A stretch of 64,000 nucleotides of DNA from EB88 sp965199135 (GCA_965199135.1 OZ240685.1:186001-250000), one strand, 5' to 3'; shown: positions 8,579 to 18,736, numbered from the stretch's first letter. Program-made: numbers and translations. The notes: a model not told the origin generated them from the sequence alone.

Positions 8579-9241
8579 TTACTCAGATGCCGTTGGCATG
8601 TCCTCTGCTTTGACCTGCGCCACGGTCCAGGTCGGATCGCCAACCTTGAAGCGGGCGAAGCGGCGAACAGTGATATTTTCGCCCAGCTTGCCAACCTTCT
8701 GCGCGATCATCTCCTTGATGGAGAGCGACTGCTCCTTGATAAAGGGCTGGTCGAGCAGGCAGACCTCCTCGAAGAACTTCGACATCTTGCCTTCGACGAT
8801 CTTCTCGATCACAGGTGCCGGCTTGCCGGTCTCGGCGGCCTGGGCGCGGTAGATGTCCTTCTCGCGGGCCAGGTCGGCCTCGGTGACATCTTCGCGGCGT
8901 ACGTAGCGGGGGTCGGTCGCAGCGATGTGCATCGCGATGTCCTTCATCAGTTCCTGAAAGTCTTCGGTGCGGGCGACGAAGTCACTCTCGCAGTTCACTT
9001 CCACCAGCACGCCGATCTTGCCGCCTGCGTGGATGTAGGTGCCGACGGCGCCTTCGTTGGTGCCGCGCGAGGCCTTCTTGGCTGCCGACGCCATGCCACG
9101 CTTGCGCAGGATCACGAAGGCGGCTTCCATGTCGCCCTTTGCTTCCTGGAGGCTCTTCAGGCAGTCGCCCATGGGCGCGCCCGACTTCTCGCGCAGTTCC
9201 TTGACCAGCTTTGCATCGATCTTTTCGCTCACAGCTGCCAT
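8579..9241 (-). CDS. tsf: Translation elongation factor Ts
   Basis: A 220-residue guanine-nucleotide exchange factor for EF-Tu. The diagnostic first signature LREKSGAPMGDCLKSLQEAK and the second, GVLVEVNCESDFVARTEDF, are both intact. ATG 9241 gives the conserved start (M-A-A-V-S-E-K-I-D-A-K-L-V-K-E-L-R); the longer open frame upstream is shadow sequence across the rpsB-tsf gap. The protein is short compared with E. coli EF-Ts, as is usual outside Proteobacteria. It follows rpsB by 151 bases and ends at a strong terminator. Confidence 0.96.
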   Translation of the reverse strand: MAAVSEKIDAKLVKELREKSGAPMGDCLKSLQEAKGDMEAAFVILRKRGMASAAKKASRGTNEGAVGTYIHAGGKIGVLVEVNCESDFVARTEDFQELMKDIAMHIAATDPRYVRREDVTEADLAREKDIYRAQAAETGKPAPVIEKIVEGKMSKFFEEVCLLDQPFIKEQSLSIKEMIAQKVGKLGENITVRRFARFKVGDPTWTVAQVKAEDMPTASE

Positions 9242-9392
9242 CTCTCGTTTCCTTTTGTGGGACCGCGCGCTCGCGGGGCGGCCCGGTTGTGACTCTGATC
9301 TGTGACCCTGATCCTGACGCAGAGAGAGCGTGCGCCGGTGATGCCGACCCACGCCCTTTACCCTGCCTGCTCTCTGATCGTACCCGGGATTG

Positions 9393-10295
<903 letters not shown>

Positions 10296-10378
10296 ACAGC
10301 CTCCTTTGTAAATTGCATCCGGTCCGACATTGCCGGCCCTGGATTGATTCCCTTAGCGGGAGAATCACGTCCGAAATG

Positions 10379-10407
10379 CCGTACCTGCCAGACAGCGGCA
10401 GGTACGG
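10379..10407 (-). terminator. Perfect hairpin between rpsI and rpsB
   Basis: CCGTACCTGCC and GGCAGGTACGG form an 11-bp perfect stem with a seven-base loop, 20 bases after the rpsI stop. No clear T-run follows on the minus strand, so it may be an attenuator, RNA-processing site or RNA-stabilising stem rather than a simple terminator. Confidence 0.5.
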
Positions 10408-10426
10408 GTAAAACACAGGGGAAACT

Positions 10427-10822
10427 TTAGCGCTTCGAGAACTGGAAGCGTGCGCGTGCGCCCTTCTGACCGTACTTCTTACGCTCCTTGATGCGGGCGT
10501 CACGGGTCAGGAGGCCATCGGCCTTGAGGGTCTTGCGAAGCTCGATGTTGAACTCGAGCAGGGCGCGGGCGATGCCCATCTTGACGGCATCGGCCTGGGC
10601 GGTGACGCCACCACCGCGAACGGTCGTGATCACGTCAAAGGTACCGCCAAGCTCTGTGAGCGCCAGGGGACGCTTGGCCGCGATCCGCTGCTGCTCGGTC
10701 ACGAAGTACACATCGTGGGCCTTCTTGTTGACCGTGAAGCCGCCATTACCCGGGCGGAGAAACACACGGGCGATCGCCGACTTGCGGCGGCCTGTTCCGT
10801 AGTACTGCACTAGATCTGCCAT
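10427..10822 (-). CDS. rpsI: 30S ribosomal protein S9
   Basis: A 131-residue S9. The start YYGTGRRKSAIARVFLRPG, the GGGVTAQADAVKMGIARALL block and the C-terminal KKYGQKGARARFQFSKR (with the universally conserved basic tail ending in KR that reaches the P-site tRNA) are all intact. It follows rplM by nine bases, the standard rplM-rpsI operon. Confidence 0.97.
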   Translation of the reverse strand: MADLVQYYGTGRRKSAIARVFLRPGNGGFTVNKKAHDVYFVTEQQRIAAKRPLALTELGGTFDVITTVRGGGVTAQADAVKMGIARALLEFNIELRKTLKADGLLTRDARIKERKKYGQKGARARFQFSKR

Positions 10823-10831
10823 AGCTATCCT

Positions 10832-11299
10832 TTACGCTCCGGTCTTTGAAGGACGTTTGCCGAGCTGGGTGTCGATCTCGAGCACAACCGGCTGCTGTGC
10901 CTGGTGGGGGTGCTTGTCATCGCGGTAGACCTGGAGTTTGGTCGCCATCTGGCGGCCCATCTTGGTCTTGGGAAGCATGCCCTGCACGGCTTCCTCAATG
11001 ATCTTTTCCGGACGCCGCTTGAGCAGGCGGAGGAACGACTCCTCACGCAGGCCGCCGGGGAAACCGGTGTAGCGGCGATAGACCTTCTTCTCGGACTTCA
11101 GGCCGGTCAGGCGGATCTTCTCGGCGTTGATCACAATGACGTGGTCGCCCATATCGATGTACGGGGTGTACTTGGGGCTGCGCTTGCCCGCGAGAATGCT
11201 GGCGACCTCGGTGGCGAGGCGGCCCAGCGTCTTGCCGGTGGCATCCGTCACGAACCACTTGCGGTTGATCTCAAGCGCACTTGGAATAAACGTCGACAT
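10832..11299 (-). CDS. rplM: 50S ribosomal protein L13
   Basis: A 155-residue L13 with RKWFVTDATGKTLGRLATEV, GDHVIVINAEKI and the MLPKTKMGRQMATKLQVY motif. The C terminus is a little longer than in E. coli. It is the first gene of the minus-strand unit rplM-rpsI-rpsB-tsf. The 293 bases before it, up to the omega-like gene on the same strand, hold no supported gene and probably contain the operon's promoter and leader. Confidence 0.97.
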   Translation of the reverse strand: MSTFIPSALEINRKWFVTDATGKTLGRLATEVASILAGKRSPKYTPYIDMGDHVIVINAEKIRLTGLKSEKKVYRRYTGFPGGLREESFLRLLKRRPEKIIEEAVQGMLPKTKMGRQMATKLQVYRDDKHPHQAQQPVVLEIDTQLGKRPSKTGA

Positions 11300-11592
11300 C
11301 TCGTACTTCTCCTAAACTGCTTCCGCAGATAACTGGTGCCCTGTCACGAAGATACGAGCCGAACCCAGGCTTAACTGGAAGACGCTTGTTCGTGTGAGCG
11401 GGCGCGCGACCCGGGCGCGTGACCAACCTCGGCCATGTCATCCATTTGGCTCAGGCAAGAGCCGTGCACCCGGTACGCTGGGCGCGGGACTGCGCAAGAA
11501 CTTTAGATTAGGTCCTTTCCGTCTCCGCGTCAATGCCGGACAACGATCTGGAGCCGGCAGAACGGAGACGGGTACAGGACAAGCGGGACGGG

Positions 11593-11823
11593 TTACGAAC
11601 CGATGGGCGCGAGAACAGTCTCGATCGGCGTCTGCGGCTTCAGCTCCGGCATCGTGACATCGAGTGCGCGGCCGGCTGCGAGCTCAGAAAACACATGGTT
11701 TGCGGTGTCTTCGGTCCGGGTGGAGACAATGTGGAGCTTGCGAACGGCAAGCATCGTCACCGTTGAGAGAAGGTAGCGGTTCTCCATTTTCAAGCCTGCT
11801 GCGTAGACCAACTCTGAACGCAT
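11593..11823 (-). CDS. Small RNA polymerase omega-like protein
   Basis: A 76-residue protein, MRSELVYAAGLKMENRYLLS at its start, then VTMLAVRKLHIVSTRTEDTA. The spacing of NRYLL-x(6)-AVRKLH resembles the core helix of RNA polymerase omega (NRFxLVxxAAxRARQL), and acidobacterial omega proteins share the MRSELV opening as I recall them. The usual DDKP-type tail is absent. It may be the omega subunit itself or a diverged paralogue; the rest of the genome would settle which. GAGGAAAC precedes ATG 11823. It stands alone, upstream of rplM on the same strand. Confidence 0.55.
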   Translation of the reverse strand: MRSELVYAAGLKMENRYLLSTVTMLAVRKLHIVSTRTEDTANHVFSELAAGRALDVTMPELKPQTPIETVLAPIGS

Positions 11824-11928
11824 GTTTCCTCTTTCGTGAGTCCAGTCACAGCAGGAGCCAACCCTACCGACGCTTTACCCCTGGACCCATCCTACGCCCC
11901 AGGGGCAGTTCGCCCCCGAGTTCCGCAC

Positions 11929-12171
11929 TTACGGCCGTGCAACACGTCCCAAAGAGGCACTGCTCGCCTGGGCTTCCTCCGCGTCAAGGGGGCGGAGCCG
12001 GGCCGCTGCGTCCGGCGTGTACTTCGGCTTGCGGCTGGCCGGCTGCCGCTGCATGATCAGCCGCGCCGGGGGGTGCCGGACGACCCGCGTGCGGGCGTTT
12101 CGCTTGGCCGCACTGACCACGCCCAAGCGCTTGCTGCGCCTCGCTTTGCTCCTCGCCCGCGCCACCGGCAT
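11929..12171 (-). CDS. Possible small basic protein, unknown
   Basis: An 80-residue open frame starting MPVARARSKARRSKRLGVV, rich in Arg, Lys and Ala, with a C-terminal YTPDAAARLRPLDAEEAQ. GGGAG is only two bases from the ATG, so initiation signals are weak. It lies in a 400-base gap and diverges from the zinc-ribbon gene at 12224. Several overlapping frames on the other strand are also open because the region is GC-rich, so this could be a shadow. The basic N terminus would suit nucleic-acid binding if the gene is real. Confidence 0.3.
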   Translation of the reverse strand: MPVARARSKARRSKRLGVVSAAKRNARTRVVRHPPARLIMQRQPASRKPKYTPDAAARLRPLDAEEAQASSASLGRVARP

Positions 12172-12223
12172 GTCTCCCGATGCTGGATAATACGGGGTGA
12201 CGCGCTAACGAAGGGAGTGCCTG

Positions 12224-12496
12224 ATGGAAGAACGTGATTTTTTTGATGAAAAGCCGGAACAGCGAACCCATACCCTGACCTGCCCGCACTGCGGCAAACC
12301 GGATGAGTATCAGGTGAGCTGGCTGGTGCGCCGTAAAAAGGCGCAGCTGGGCCGTGGCGCGGATGAACGAGATCGCGCCCGTTTTGCGAAGGCGCAGTCC
12401 TATATGGTGCGCCGGGACGACAAGATGGCCTGCAAGAATATGCGCTGCCGCAAGCCCTTCGACGTGGCCGGTATCCAGTCGGTGGCCTTCCTGTAG
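12224..12496 (+). CDS. Small zinc-ribbon-like conserved hypothetical protein
   Basis: A 90-residue protein with one cysteine pair CPHC (residues about 24-27) and a second, CKNMRC (about 71-76), the layout of a zinc ribbon with an inserted basic helix (RRKKAQLGRGADERDRARFAK). AAGGGAG lies upstream of ATG 12224. The next gene starts at the base after its stop, so the two are cotranslated with a queuosine-precursor transporter. No specific family is recognised; nucleic-acid or RNA-linked roles are plausible, given the ribbon and the tRNA-modification neighbour. Confidence 0.8.
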   Translation: MEERDFFDEKPEQRTHTLTCPHCGKPDEYQVSWLVRRKKAQLGRGADERDRARFAKAQSYMVRRDDKMACKNMRCRKPFDVAGIQSVAFL

Positions 12497-13219
12497 ATGC
12501 GCCCGGAAACGGTTCCGGCCGAGCCGGGGGCGAGGCGGTTTCGCTACCTCGATCTCCTGACAATCGGCTTTGTGGTGGTGTTGCTGATTTCCAACCTTGT
12601 GGGCCCCAAGATCTGCCAGCTCGGCCCATTCAAGGTATCCGGCGCACAGCTTCTGTTTCCGATCACCTATATCTGCGGCGACATCTTCACCGAGGTGTAC
12701 GGCTACAGCGCGTCGCGCCGGGCGGTGTGGATGGGCTTCTTTGCGATGGCGCTGCTGGCCATCATGGGCGCCGTGGCCGTGGCCTTGCCACCAGCTCCGG
12801 ACTGGCATGACCAGCAGGCTTTCGCGACCGTGTTCGGCCTGGTGCCACGGTTTGCCCTGGCCAGCCTGATCGCTTACTGGGCCGGGGAGTTTACGAATTC
12901 GTACACGCTGGCTCAGATGAAGATCCTGACCGGCGGACGCTGGCTGTGGACCCGCACTGTAGGATCCACGATCACCGGGCAGCTGGTCGATACGGTACTG
13001 GTAATGACAATTGCGTTCTGGGGATACCCTGCGCGCACGGTGCTGACGCTGATCGGTTCGGCGTACCTGGCAAAGGTGTTGTACGAAGTTGCAGCCACGC
13101 CAGTGACGTACCTGGTAGTCGCCGCGCTCAAGCGGGCCGAGGCAGTGGACGCCTTTGATGAAAGCACCGACTTCAATCCATTCCACCTCGGCAGCGCCTC
13201 TGAGATGCCGAAGGAATGA
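12497..13219 (+). CDS. yhhQ: Queuosine precursor transporter, YhhQ family (DUF165)
   Basis: A 240-residue inner-membrane protein with about six helices. Family hallmarks are ISNLVGPKICQLG, the acidic membrane motif ITYICGDIFTEVYGY and YWAGEFTNSYTLAQMK. YhhQ proteins import preQ0/preQ1 (or queuine) for the queuosine modification of tRNA anticodons. ATG 12497 abuts the TAG of the preceding gene. The C terminus is soluble. No preQ1 riboswitch is visible upstream. The RND operon begins 109 bases downstream. Confidence 0.9.
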   Translation: MRPETVPAEPGARRFRYLDLLTIGFVVVLLISNLVGPKICQLGPFKVSGAQLLFPITYICGDIFTEVYGYSASRRAVWMGFFAMALLAIMGAVAVALPPAPDWHDQQAFATVFGLVPRFALASLIAYWAGEFTNSYTLAQMKILTGGRWLWTRTVGSTITGQLVDTVLVMTIAFWGYPARTVLTLIGSAYLAKVLYEVAATPVTYLVVAALKRAEAVDAFDESTDFNPFHLGSASEMPKE

Positions 13220-13328
13220 CTTGGGTGGTTAGACACGCAACTTCTTTTGCAGCCAACTCACGAGCGCCACATCTAAATACGCGATTCCCCGGGGCGCAGC
13301 ACTGCCCGCAGGGGTAACGCCCCGCCGT

Positions 13329-14477
13329 ATGAGGTCAAGGTTCGTGAGAATTTCCGTACATTCTGGCACTGTCGCTCTCCTGTCCCTCGCCATGCTGGGG
13401 CCGCTTGTGGCCTGCCAGCACAAAGACGCCGGTGGCGCCGGCGGATTCGCCCTGCCCCCGGGTGGCCTGCCAGTGCAGACGCTGACCGTGGCGGACACCT
13501 CGGTTCCACAAAGCGACGTGTATGTCGCAACGATCAAGAGCCGCCGCTCGGCCACGATGAACCCGCAGGTGGATGGAAATCTTATCTCGATTGCGGTGCA
13601 CTCGGGCCAGCACGTGAATAAGGGCCAGGTGCTGATGGAGATCGATCCGATCAAGCAGCGGGCCACGGTGGAGTCGAGCCAGGCGACTGAGCAGCAAAAG
13701 CTTGCGGTCTACCAGTACAACCAGACCGAGGTAGAGCGCCAGCGCAAGCTCTTCGAGGCAGGCATCACCAGCCGCGATGCCTATGACCAGGCCGAGCAAA
13801 GCTTCCGCAACGCCAAGGCAGACTATGAGTCTTCGGTGGCGTCTACTGCAACGCAGCGCCGCGAACTGGCGTACTACCGCATCACGGCTCCCTTTGACGG
13901 TGTGGTCGGCGACGTGCCGGTGCACGTCGGGGATTATGTCTCGGCAACAACGCTGCTGACCACCGTGGACGCGAACACCGACCTCGAAGCCTACATCTAT
14001 GTGCCGACTGAACGTGCGTCGGAGCTGCGACTGGGGCTGCCCGTAAGCATCCTCGACGCGAACGGCAATGCAGTGGAAACGACGCGGGTCGACTTTCTTT
14101 CCCCGCAGGTCGACGATGGACTACAGGGCATCCTGCTCAAGGCACCGGTACACTCCTCGACGCTCGACCGCCTGCGCAACGAGCAGCTGGTGAAGGCGCG
14201 CGTGGTCTGGTCGGACAAGCAGATGGCGACGGTTCCAGTGCTTGCAGTTACCCGCCTGGGTGGACAGAACTTCGTCTACGTCGCGCAGGATACGGGCGGC
14301 GGGAAATATGTCGCTCATGAAAAGCCAATCCAGGTCGGCGACACTGTCGGCAACTCGTATGCCGTGCAAAGCGGACTTGCCCCTGGGGAAAAGGTTATTC
14401 TTTCCGGTCTCCAAATGCTGGCTGACGGCGTCCCGGTGAAGCCTTACCAGGCACCACCGGCAAGCGCCGGCGAATAG
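13329..14477 (+). CDS. RND efflux periplasmic adaptor lipoprotein (AcrA/MexA type)
   Basis: A 382-residue membrane-fusion protein. The signal peptide ends in a lipobox (LGPLVACQ), so the mature protein is anchored by lipid. Then come a lipoyl half-motif (GNLISIAVHSGQHVNKGQVL), a coiled-coil hairpin (about residues 105-165), a second lipoyl strand (YYRITAPFDGVVGDVPVHVG) and beta-barrel domains. It links the inner-membrane pump encoded 65 bases downstream to an outer-membrane channel, which is not in this window. Drugs, solvents or siderophores are possible cargo; none is indicated. Confidence 0.92.
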   Translation: MRSRFVRISVHSGTVALLSLAMLGPLVACQHKDAGGAGGFALPPGGLPVQTLTVADTSVPQSDVYVATIKSRRSATMNPQVDGNLISIAVHSGQHVNKGQVLMEIDPIKQRATVESSQATEQQKLAVYQYNQTEVERQRKLFEAGITSRDAYDQAEQSFRNAKADYESSVASTATQRRELAYYRITAPFDGVVGDVPVHVGDYVSATTLLTTVDANTDLEAYIYVPTERASELRLGLPVSILDANGNAVETTRVDFLSPQVDDGLQGILLKAPVHSSTLDRLRNEQLVKARVVWSDKQMATVPVLAVTRLGGQNFVYVAQDTGGGKYVAHEKPIQVGDTVGNSYAVQSGLAPGEKVILSGLQMLADGVPVKPYQAPPASAGE

Positions 14478-14542
14478 GCTGACGTGTTCTGAGTGAATCG
14501 CCGGCAGCCGTCTTGCCGCGATGGTTGTGAAAGGATTTCCGC

Positions 14543-17500
14543 TTGGTTGACTTCTTCATACGGCGCCCGGTCTTCGCCTCGGTGTGCGCGCTGCTCATCA
14601 TCCTTGCAGGCGCAGTCTGCATTCCCACGCTGCCGATCTCGCAGTATCCCCAACTCGCACCACCGCGGGTGACTGTCACCAGCAACTACGTCGGCGCGAA
14701 TGCGCAGGTCGTGGAGTCGGCAGTGACCACGCCGCTCGAGGAAGCGATCAACGGCGTCCCTGGCATGCGCTACATCGCGTCGACCAGTGCGAGCGATGGC
14801 ACCAGCGCGATCACGACGACCTTCGAGACAGGCTATGACCTCGACATTGCCGCGGTCGACGTACAGAACCGTATCTCATCGGCAACCGGTCAACTCCCTG
14901 CCGAGGTCAACCAGACCGGCATAACGGTAAACAAGGCGAACTCGAACTTTGTTTTCGCCGGCGGCGTGTACTCGCCCGATGGTCGCTACAGCAATCTCTT
15001 CATCTCGAATTACATCGACGTGTATGTGAAGGATGCGCTCAAGCGCATCCAGGGCGTCGGCGATGTGGTCCTCTTCGGTGAGCGGAAGTACGCGATGCGC
15101 ATCTGGGTCGACCCGGTAAAGCTCGCGGCTCGCCAGCTGACGGCAAGTGATGTGGTCGCAGCGATCCAGGAGCAGAACGTCGAAGTGCCCGCCGGCCAGC
15201 TCGGGCAGCCGCCGAACGAGAACAAGCAGGACTTTCAGATCACGGTGAACGCGATCGGGCGCCTGAGTACACCGCAGCAGTTCAATGACATTGTTGTGAA
15301 GAACACGCCAAACGGCATTGTGCGGCTGATCGACGTGGGCCATGCAGAGCTCGGCGCCGAAACGTATGGATCGGACCTGAAATTCTCCGGTATCCCGGCG
15401 ATCGGCTTCGGCGTGCAGCAGCTCAGCAATGCAAATGCGCTCGAGGTCGACAAGCAGGGCAAGGCAGTGCTGGCCGAGCTCGCGAAGAGCTTCCCTCCGG
15501 GGATGAAGTATGTGGTCGCCTTTGACACAACGACCGTGGTCGCGCAGGGTATTCACGACGTGGTGCGGACGCTGATCGAGGCGATTGTCATCGTCATCCT
15601 CGTGATCTACTTCTTCCTGCAGGACTGGCGCGCCGTGATCATCCCGGCAGCGACGATCCCTGTCTCGCTGATCGGCACCTTCGCGTTCCTCAAGATCTTC
15701 GGCTTCTCCATCAACACGCTGACCCTGTTTGGAATCACGCTTGCTACCGGTCTTGTGGTCGATGACGCCATCGTTGTGATCGAGAACGTGCAGCGACACA
15801 TCACCGAAGGCATCGCCGACGCGCACGAAGCGACGTCGATCGCAATGAGCGAAGTCACGAGCGCCGTGATCGCGACCTCGCTGGTGCTGATCTCGGTGTT
15901 CATCCCGGTGTCGTTCTTTCCGGGCACCACGGGCCTGCTGTACAAGCAGTTTTCGCTCACCATTGCATTTTCCATCGCGATCTCTGCGTTCAACGCCCTG
16001 ACGCTCTCGCCGGCGCTGGCAGCGCTGCTGCTGCGCAAGGAAGAAGAGAAGCACGGGATCCTGCGCGTGATCGACAATGGGATCAAGCGGATCAGCAGAG
16101 GCTACGCGCGGGTGATCCACACTGTGCTGAAGATTCGCTACGTGATGCTGCTGCTCTTTATCGGCGGGCTTGCTGCGACAGTGATTGTGTACCGTACGGT
16201 GCCGACCGCCTTTGTGCCCCAGGAAGACCAGGGCTACCTGATCATCCAGATCCAGTCTCCGCAGGGCGCGTCGCTGGCATACACGAAGAGCATTCAGGAT
16301 CGCCTGTCGCAGGTGCTGAAAGGCGAGAAGGATATCTTCGGAACCTTCTCGATTTCGGGCTTCTCCTTTACCGGCAATGCGCCGAACTACGGCCTCACCT
16401 TTGCGCCGCTGCAGCCGATTACACAGCGCGAAGGCCCAGGTGACTCGGCTGCGGAGATCCTTGCGCGTATTCGGCCCAAGTGCCTGATGATTCCAGGCGC
16501 GCTGGTCGTCCCGTTTGAACCGCCGGCAATTTCGGGCCTGGGTAACTTCGGAGGTTTCCAGTTCGAACTGCAGGACCTTGGCCGCAATACGCTGCAGGAC
16601 CTGGATCGCGTGACGCATCAGATCGTCGCTCGTGGCAATGCGAGCGGAAAACTGGTCGGGCTCTTCACATCCTTTACCTCGAACGATCCGCAGATCCTTG
16701 TGTCGATCGATCGTGAAAAGGCAAAGTCGCTCGGTGTTCCCTTCTCCCAGGTCACGGACGCGCTGAGCGTGTACATGGGTTCGGAGTACATCAATAACTT
16801 TGATTTCAACAATCGCTCGTACCGCGTATATGCGCAGGCCGATCAGGCGTTCCGCAGGACGGCCGCGGATATCCGGCAGTTCTATGTGCGCTCCGCCACC
16901 AACCAGATGATTCCGCTGCAGAACTTTGTCACCCTGCAGTCGACATCCGCTCCCGCGGTTATCTCGCACTACAATCTCTTCCGCTCAGCTGAGATCGACG
17001 GCTCTGCAGCGCCTGGCTTGAGTTCAAGCCAGGGTCTCGAGGAGATGCAGACTGTCGCCAAGCAGAACATGATGCAGGGTATGACGTACAGCTGGACCGG
17101 GCTGGCGCTGGAAGAGCAGGAGTCCGCGGGTAAGACGATCATCATCTTCGCACTCGGCATCCTGGTCGTCTATCTCACACTCTCGGCGCAGTACGAAAGC
17201 TTCGCACTGCCCTTCATCATCCTGCTCGCCGTGCCGATGGCTGTGCTCGGTGCACTGCTTGCGCAGACACTGCGGGGGCTGCCGAACGACGTCTACTGCC
17301 AGATTGGTCTCGTGATGCTGATTGGCCTCTCGGCGAAGAACTCCATCCTTATCGTCGAGTTTGCCGAGCAGCTGCGGCGGCAGGGACGCACAATCATGGA
17401 TGCAGCGATCGAGGCGGCAGAGCTTCGGTTGCGCCCGATCCTGATGACCTCGTTTGCATTCATCCTCGGCGTGATGCCGCTGGTCTTTGCGCATGGCGCC

Positions 17501-17704
17501 GGTGAAAATGGCCGGCACTCGGTAGGCACCAGCATCGTGGGCGGCATGTTGCTCTCGACGATCCTGAACCTGTTCTTTATTCCGGTTCTTTACGTGCTGT
17601 TGCAGACGCTGCTCGGTGCCGGGGGCCGAGGAACCAAGCCGCACGTGGAGGGCCGCTCTGTTCATCAGCCCGCACCCGGCGAGGCTGCAATGTCGCACCA
17701 ATAA
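14543..17704 (+). CDS. RND efflux permease, HAE-1 family (AcrB type)
   Basis: A 1,053-residue trimeric proton-driven pump. The start FFIRRPVFASVCALLIILAG is the first membrane helix. The helix-4 proton relay Asp-Asp pair is present in GLVVDDAIVVIENV, and the duplicated topology and periplasmic porter domains are complete. TTG 14543 is selected because AAGGA lies seven bases upstream and the protein then begins exactly where family members do (MVDFFIRRP). It pairs with the adaptor just upstream. A long antisense open frame (14876-16969) is an artefact of codon bias. Confidence 0.95.
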   Translation: MVDFFIRRPVFASVCALLIILAGAVCIPTLPISQYPQLAPPRVTVTSNYVGANAQVVESAVTTPLEEAINGVPGMRYIASTSASDGTSAITTTFETGYDLDIAAVDVQNRISSATGQLPAEVNQTGITVNKANSNFVFAGGVYSPDGRYSNLFISNYIDVYVKDALKRIQGVGDVVLFGERKYAMRIWVDPVKLAARQLTASDVVAAIQEQNVEVPAGQLGQPPNENKQDFQITVNAIGRLSTPQQFNDIVVKNTPNGIVRLIDVGHAELGAETYGSDLKFSGIPAIGFGVQQLSNANALEVDKQGKAVLAELAKSFPPGMKYVVAFDTTTVVAQGIHDVVRTLIEAIVIVILVIYFFLQDWRAVIIPAATIPVSLIGTFAFLKIFGFSINTLTLFGITLATGLVVDDAIVVIENVQRHITEGIADAHEATSIAMSEVTSAVIATSLVLISVFIPVSFFPGTTGLLYKQFSLTIAFSIAISAFNALTLSPALAALLLRKEEEKHGILRVIDNGIKRISRGYARVIHTVLKIRYVMLLLFIGGLAATVIVYRTVPTAFVPQEDQGYLIIQIQSPQGASLAYTKSIQDRLSQVLKGEKDIFGTFSISGFSFTGNAPNYGLTFAPLQPITQREGPGDSAAEILARIRPKCLMIPGALVVPFEPPAISGLGNFGGFQFELQDLGRNTLQDLDRVTHQIVARGNASGKLVGLFTSFTSNDPQILVSIDREKAKSLGVPFSQVTDALSVYMGSEYINNFDFNNRSYRVYAQADQAFRRTAADIRQFYVRSATNQMIPLQNFVTLQSTSAPAVISHYNLFRSAEIDGSAAPGLSSSQGLEEMQTVAKQNMMQGMTYSWTGLALEEQESAGKTIIIFALGILVVYLTLSAQYESFALPFIILLAVPMAVLGALLAQTLRGLPNDVYCQIGLVMLIGLSAKNSILIVEFAEQLRRQGRTIMDAAIEAAELRLRPILMTSFAFILGVMPLVFAHGAGENGRHSVGTSIVGGMLLSTILNLFFIPVLYVLLQTLLGAGGRGTKPHVEGRSVHQPAPGEAAMSHQ

Positions 17705-17726
17705 GAAAGCTGCGCATCCCACAGCC

Positions 17727-18650
17727 ATGATGGAAATGGAACAGGATGCGCCGCATGTGGCGCTTGTACTGGGCGGCGGCGGTCCTCTTGGCATCGCGTG
17801 GGAAGCAGGCATGCTCCAGGGCTGGCTCGACGTGTGGGCCAGCGAGGCAGCGACGCTGCTGCAAGGACTGCGCATCGTTGGCACCTCTGCAGGAGCGATT
17901 GTGGGCGCGCATCTTGCATCCCATCGCGACGTCTCCGCGTTGTTCGCACGCCAGGCAGAACCACTTGGACCCGATGCCCCCAAGGGGCCGGACATGGCTC
18001 GCTTTATGGCGGCGTTCATGAAGGCCAAGCTCTTTACGCGAAGTGTGCTGACACTGCGAAAGTCGATGGGCAAGAGCGCGCGCGCGCTGCATCTCCCCGG
18101 AGAAGCAGAGTGGGTGGCCGCGATCGAACGCTCGTACGCCCCTGCTGGTCCGTGGCCGGAGCATTGCGAGTTGCTGATCACCGTGATCGATGCAGACACG
18201 GGTGAGTTTCACGCGTGGGGGTCCGACAGCGGTGTTCCCCTTTCGCTTGCGATTGCGGCCAGTTGCGCGGTGCCCTGCGCTTTCCCGCTGGTGAAGATCG
18301 AGGGCCGCACCTACATGGATGGCGGTATGGGCTCACCCACTAATGCCGACGTGGCCGGAGGGTGCAGCCGCGTGGTCGTGCTGGATCCAATCGGGCGCAT
18401 GATGGGTGGCACGGCACCTCTTGAGAAAGAGCGACGAGAGCTTGAAGCAGCGGGTAGCCACACGCTCGCGTTTCTTCCGGACCAGGCGGTCTCCGATGCG
18501 ATCGGCACGCACCTGCTCGACCCGGCGCGGCGTGCTGAGGTCGCACGCTTGGGCCACACCCAGGGCCTTGCCACGGCACATGGGGTGCGAGCGTTTCTTC
18601 TGGACGGGGCGCCTACAACGACGCTCAAGCCGGCGGCCAGCAGCGGCTAG
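17727..18650 (+). CDS. Patatin-like phospholipase
   Basis: A 307-residue cytosolic-type patatin. It has the oxyanion motif GGGGPLG at the N terminus, the nucleophile elbow GTSAG (Ser of the Ser-Asp dyad) and the catalytic DGG in MDGGMGSPTNAD. These are all required for acyl hydrolase activity. The start is ATG 17727, 22 bases after the RND stop, with ATG 17730 as an alternative. It lies in the same direction as the efflux operon and could be its last gene. There is no signal peptide. Substrate lipids cannot be inferred. Confidence 0.88.
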   Translation: MMEMEQDAPHVALVLGGGGPLGIAWEAGMLQGWLDVWASEAATLLQGLRIVGTSAGAIVGAHLASHRDVSALFARQAEPLGPDAPKGPDMARFMAAFMKAKLFTRSVLTLRKSMGKSARALHLPGEAEWVAAIERSYAPAGPWPEHCELLITVIDADTGEFHAWGSDSGVPLSLAIAASCAVPCAFPLVKIEGRTYMDGGMGSPTNADVAGGCSRVVVLDPIGRMMGGTAPLEKERRELEAAGSHTLAFLPDQAVSDAIGTHLLDPARRAEVARLGHTQGLATAHGVRAFLLDGAPTTTLKPAASSG

Positions 18651-18701
18651 CGACGCTCCAGCCATGAAGTGAGGCTCTGAGGGAGCAGGCGAAACCTGTT
18701 C

Positions 18702-18707
18702 TATACT
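18702..18707 (+). promoter_or_regulatory. Probable -10 box of tRNA-Leu
   Basis: TATACT stands 30 bases before the tRNA. A small hairpin (GAAGCC/GGCTTC, 18715-18732) occupies the leader between them. No convincing -35 hexamer is seen at the expected distance. Confidence 0.4.
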
Positions 18708-18736
18708 TGGGAACGAAGCCGCCTAAGGCTTCAAGC

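Noticed and set aside
11300..11592. Ribosomal-protein leader riboregulator before rplM
   Set aside because: No recognisable L13 or S9 leader structure could be drawn; only an unassigned leader is present.
14876..16969. Antisense open frame of 697 codons inside the RND permease gene
   Set aside because: It is the exact complement of a complete AcrB-type gene, rich in Arg, His and Asp, with no motif or ribosome site; an effect of high third-position GC.
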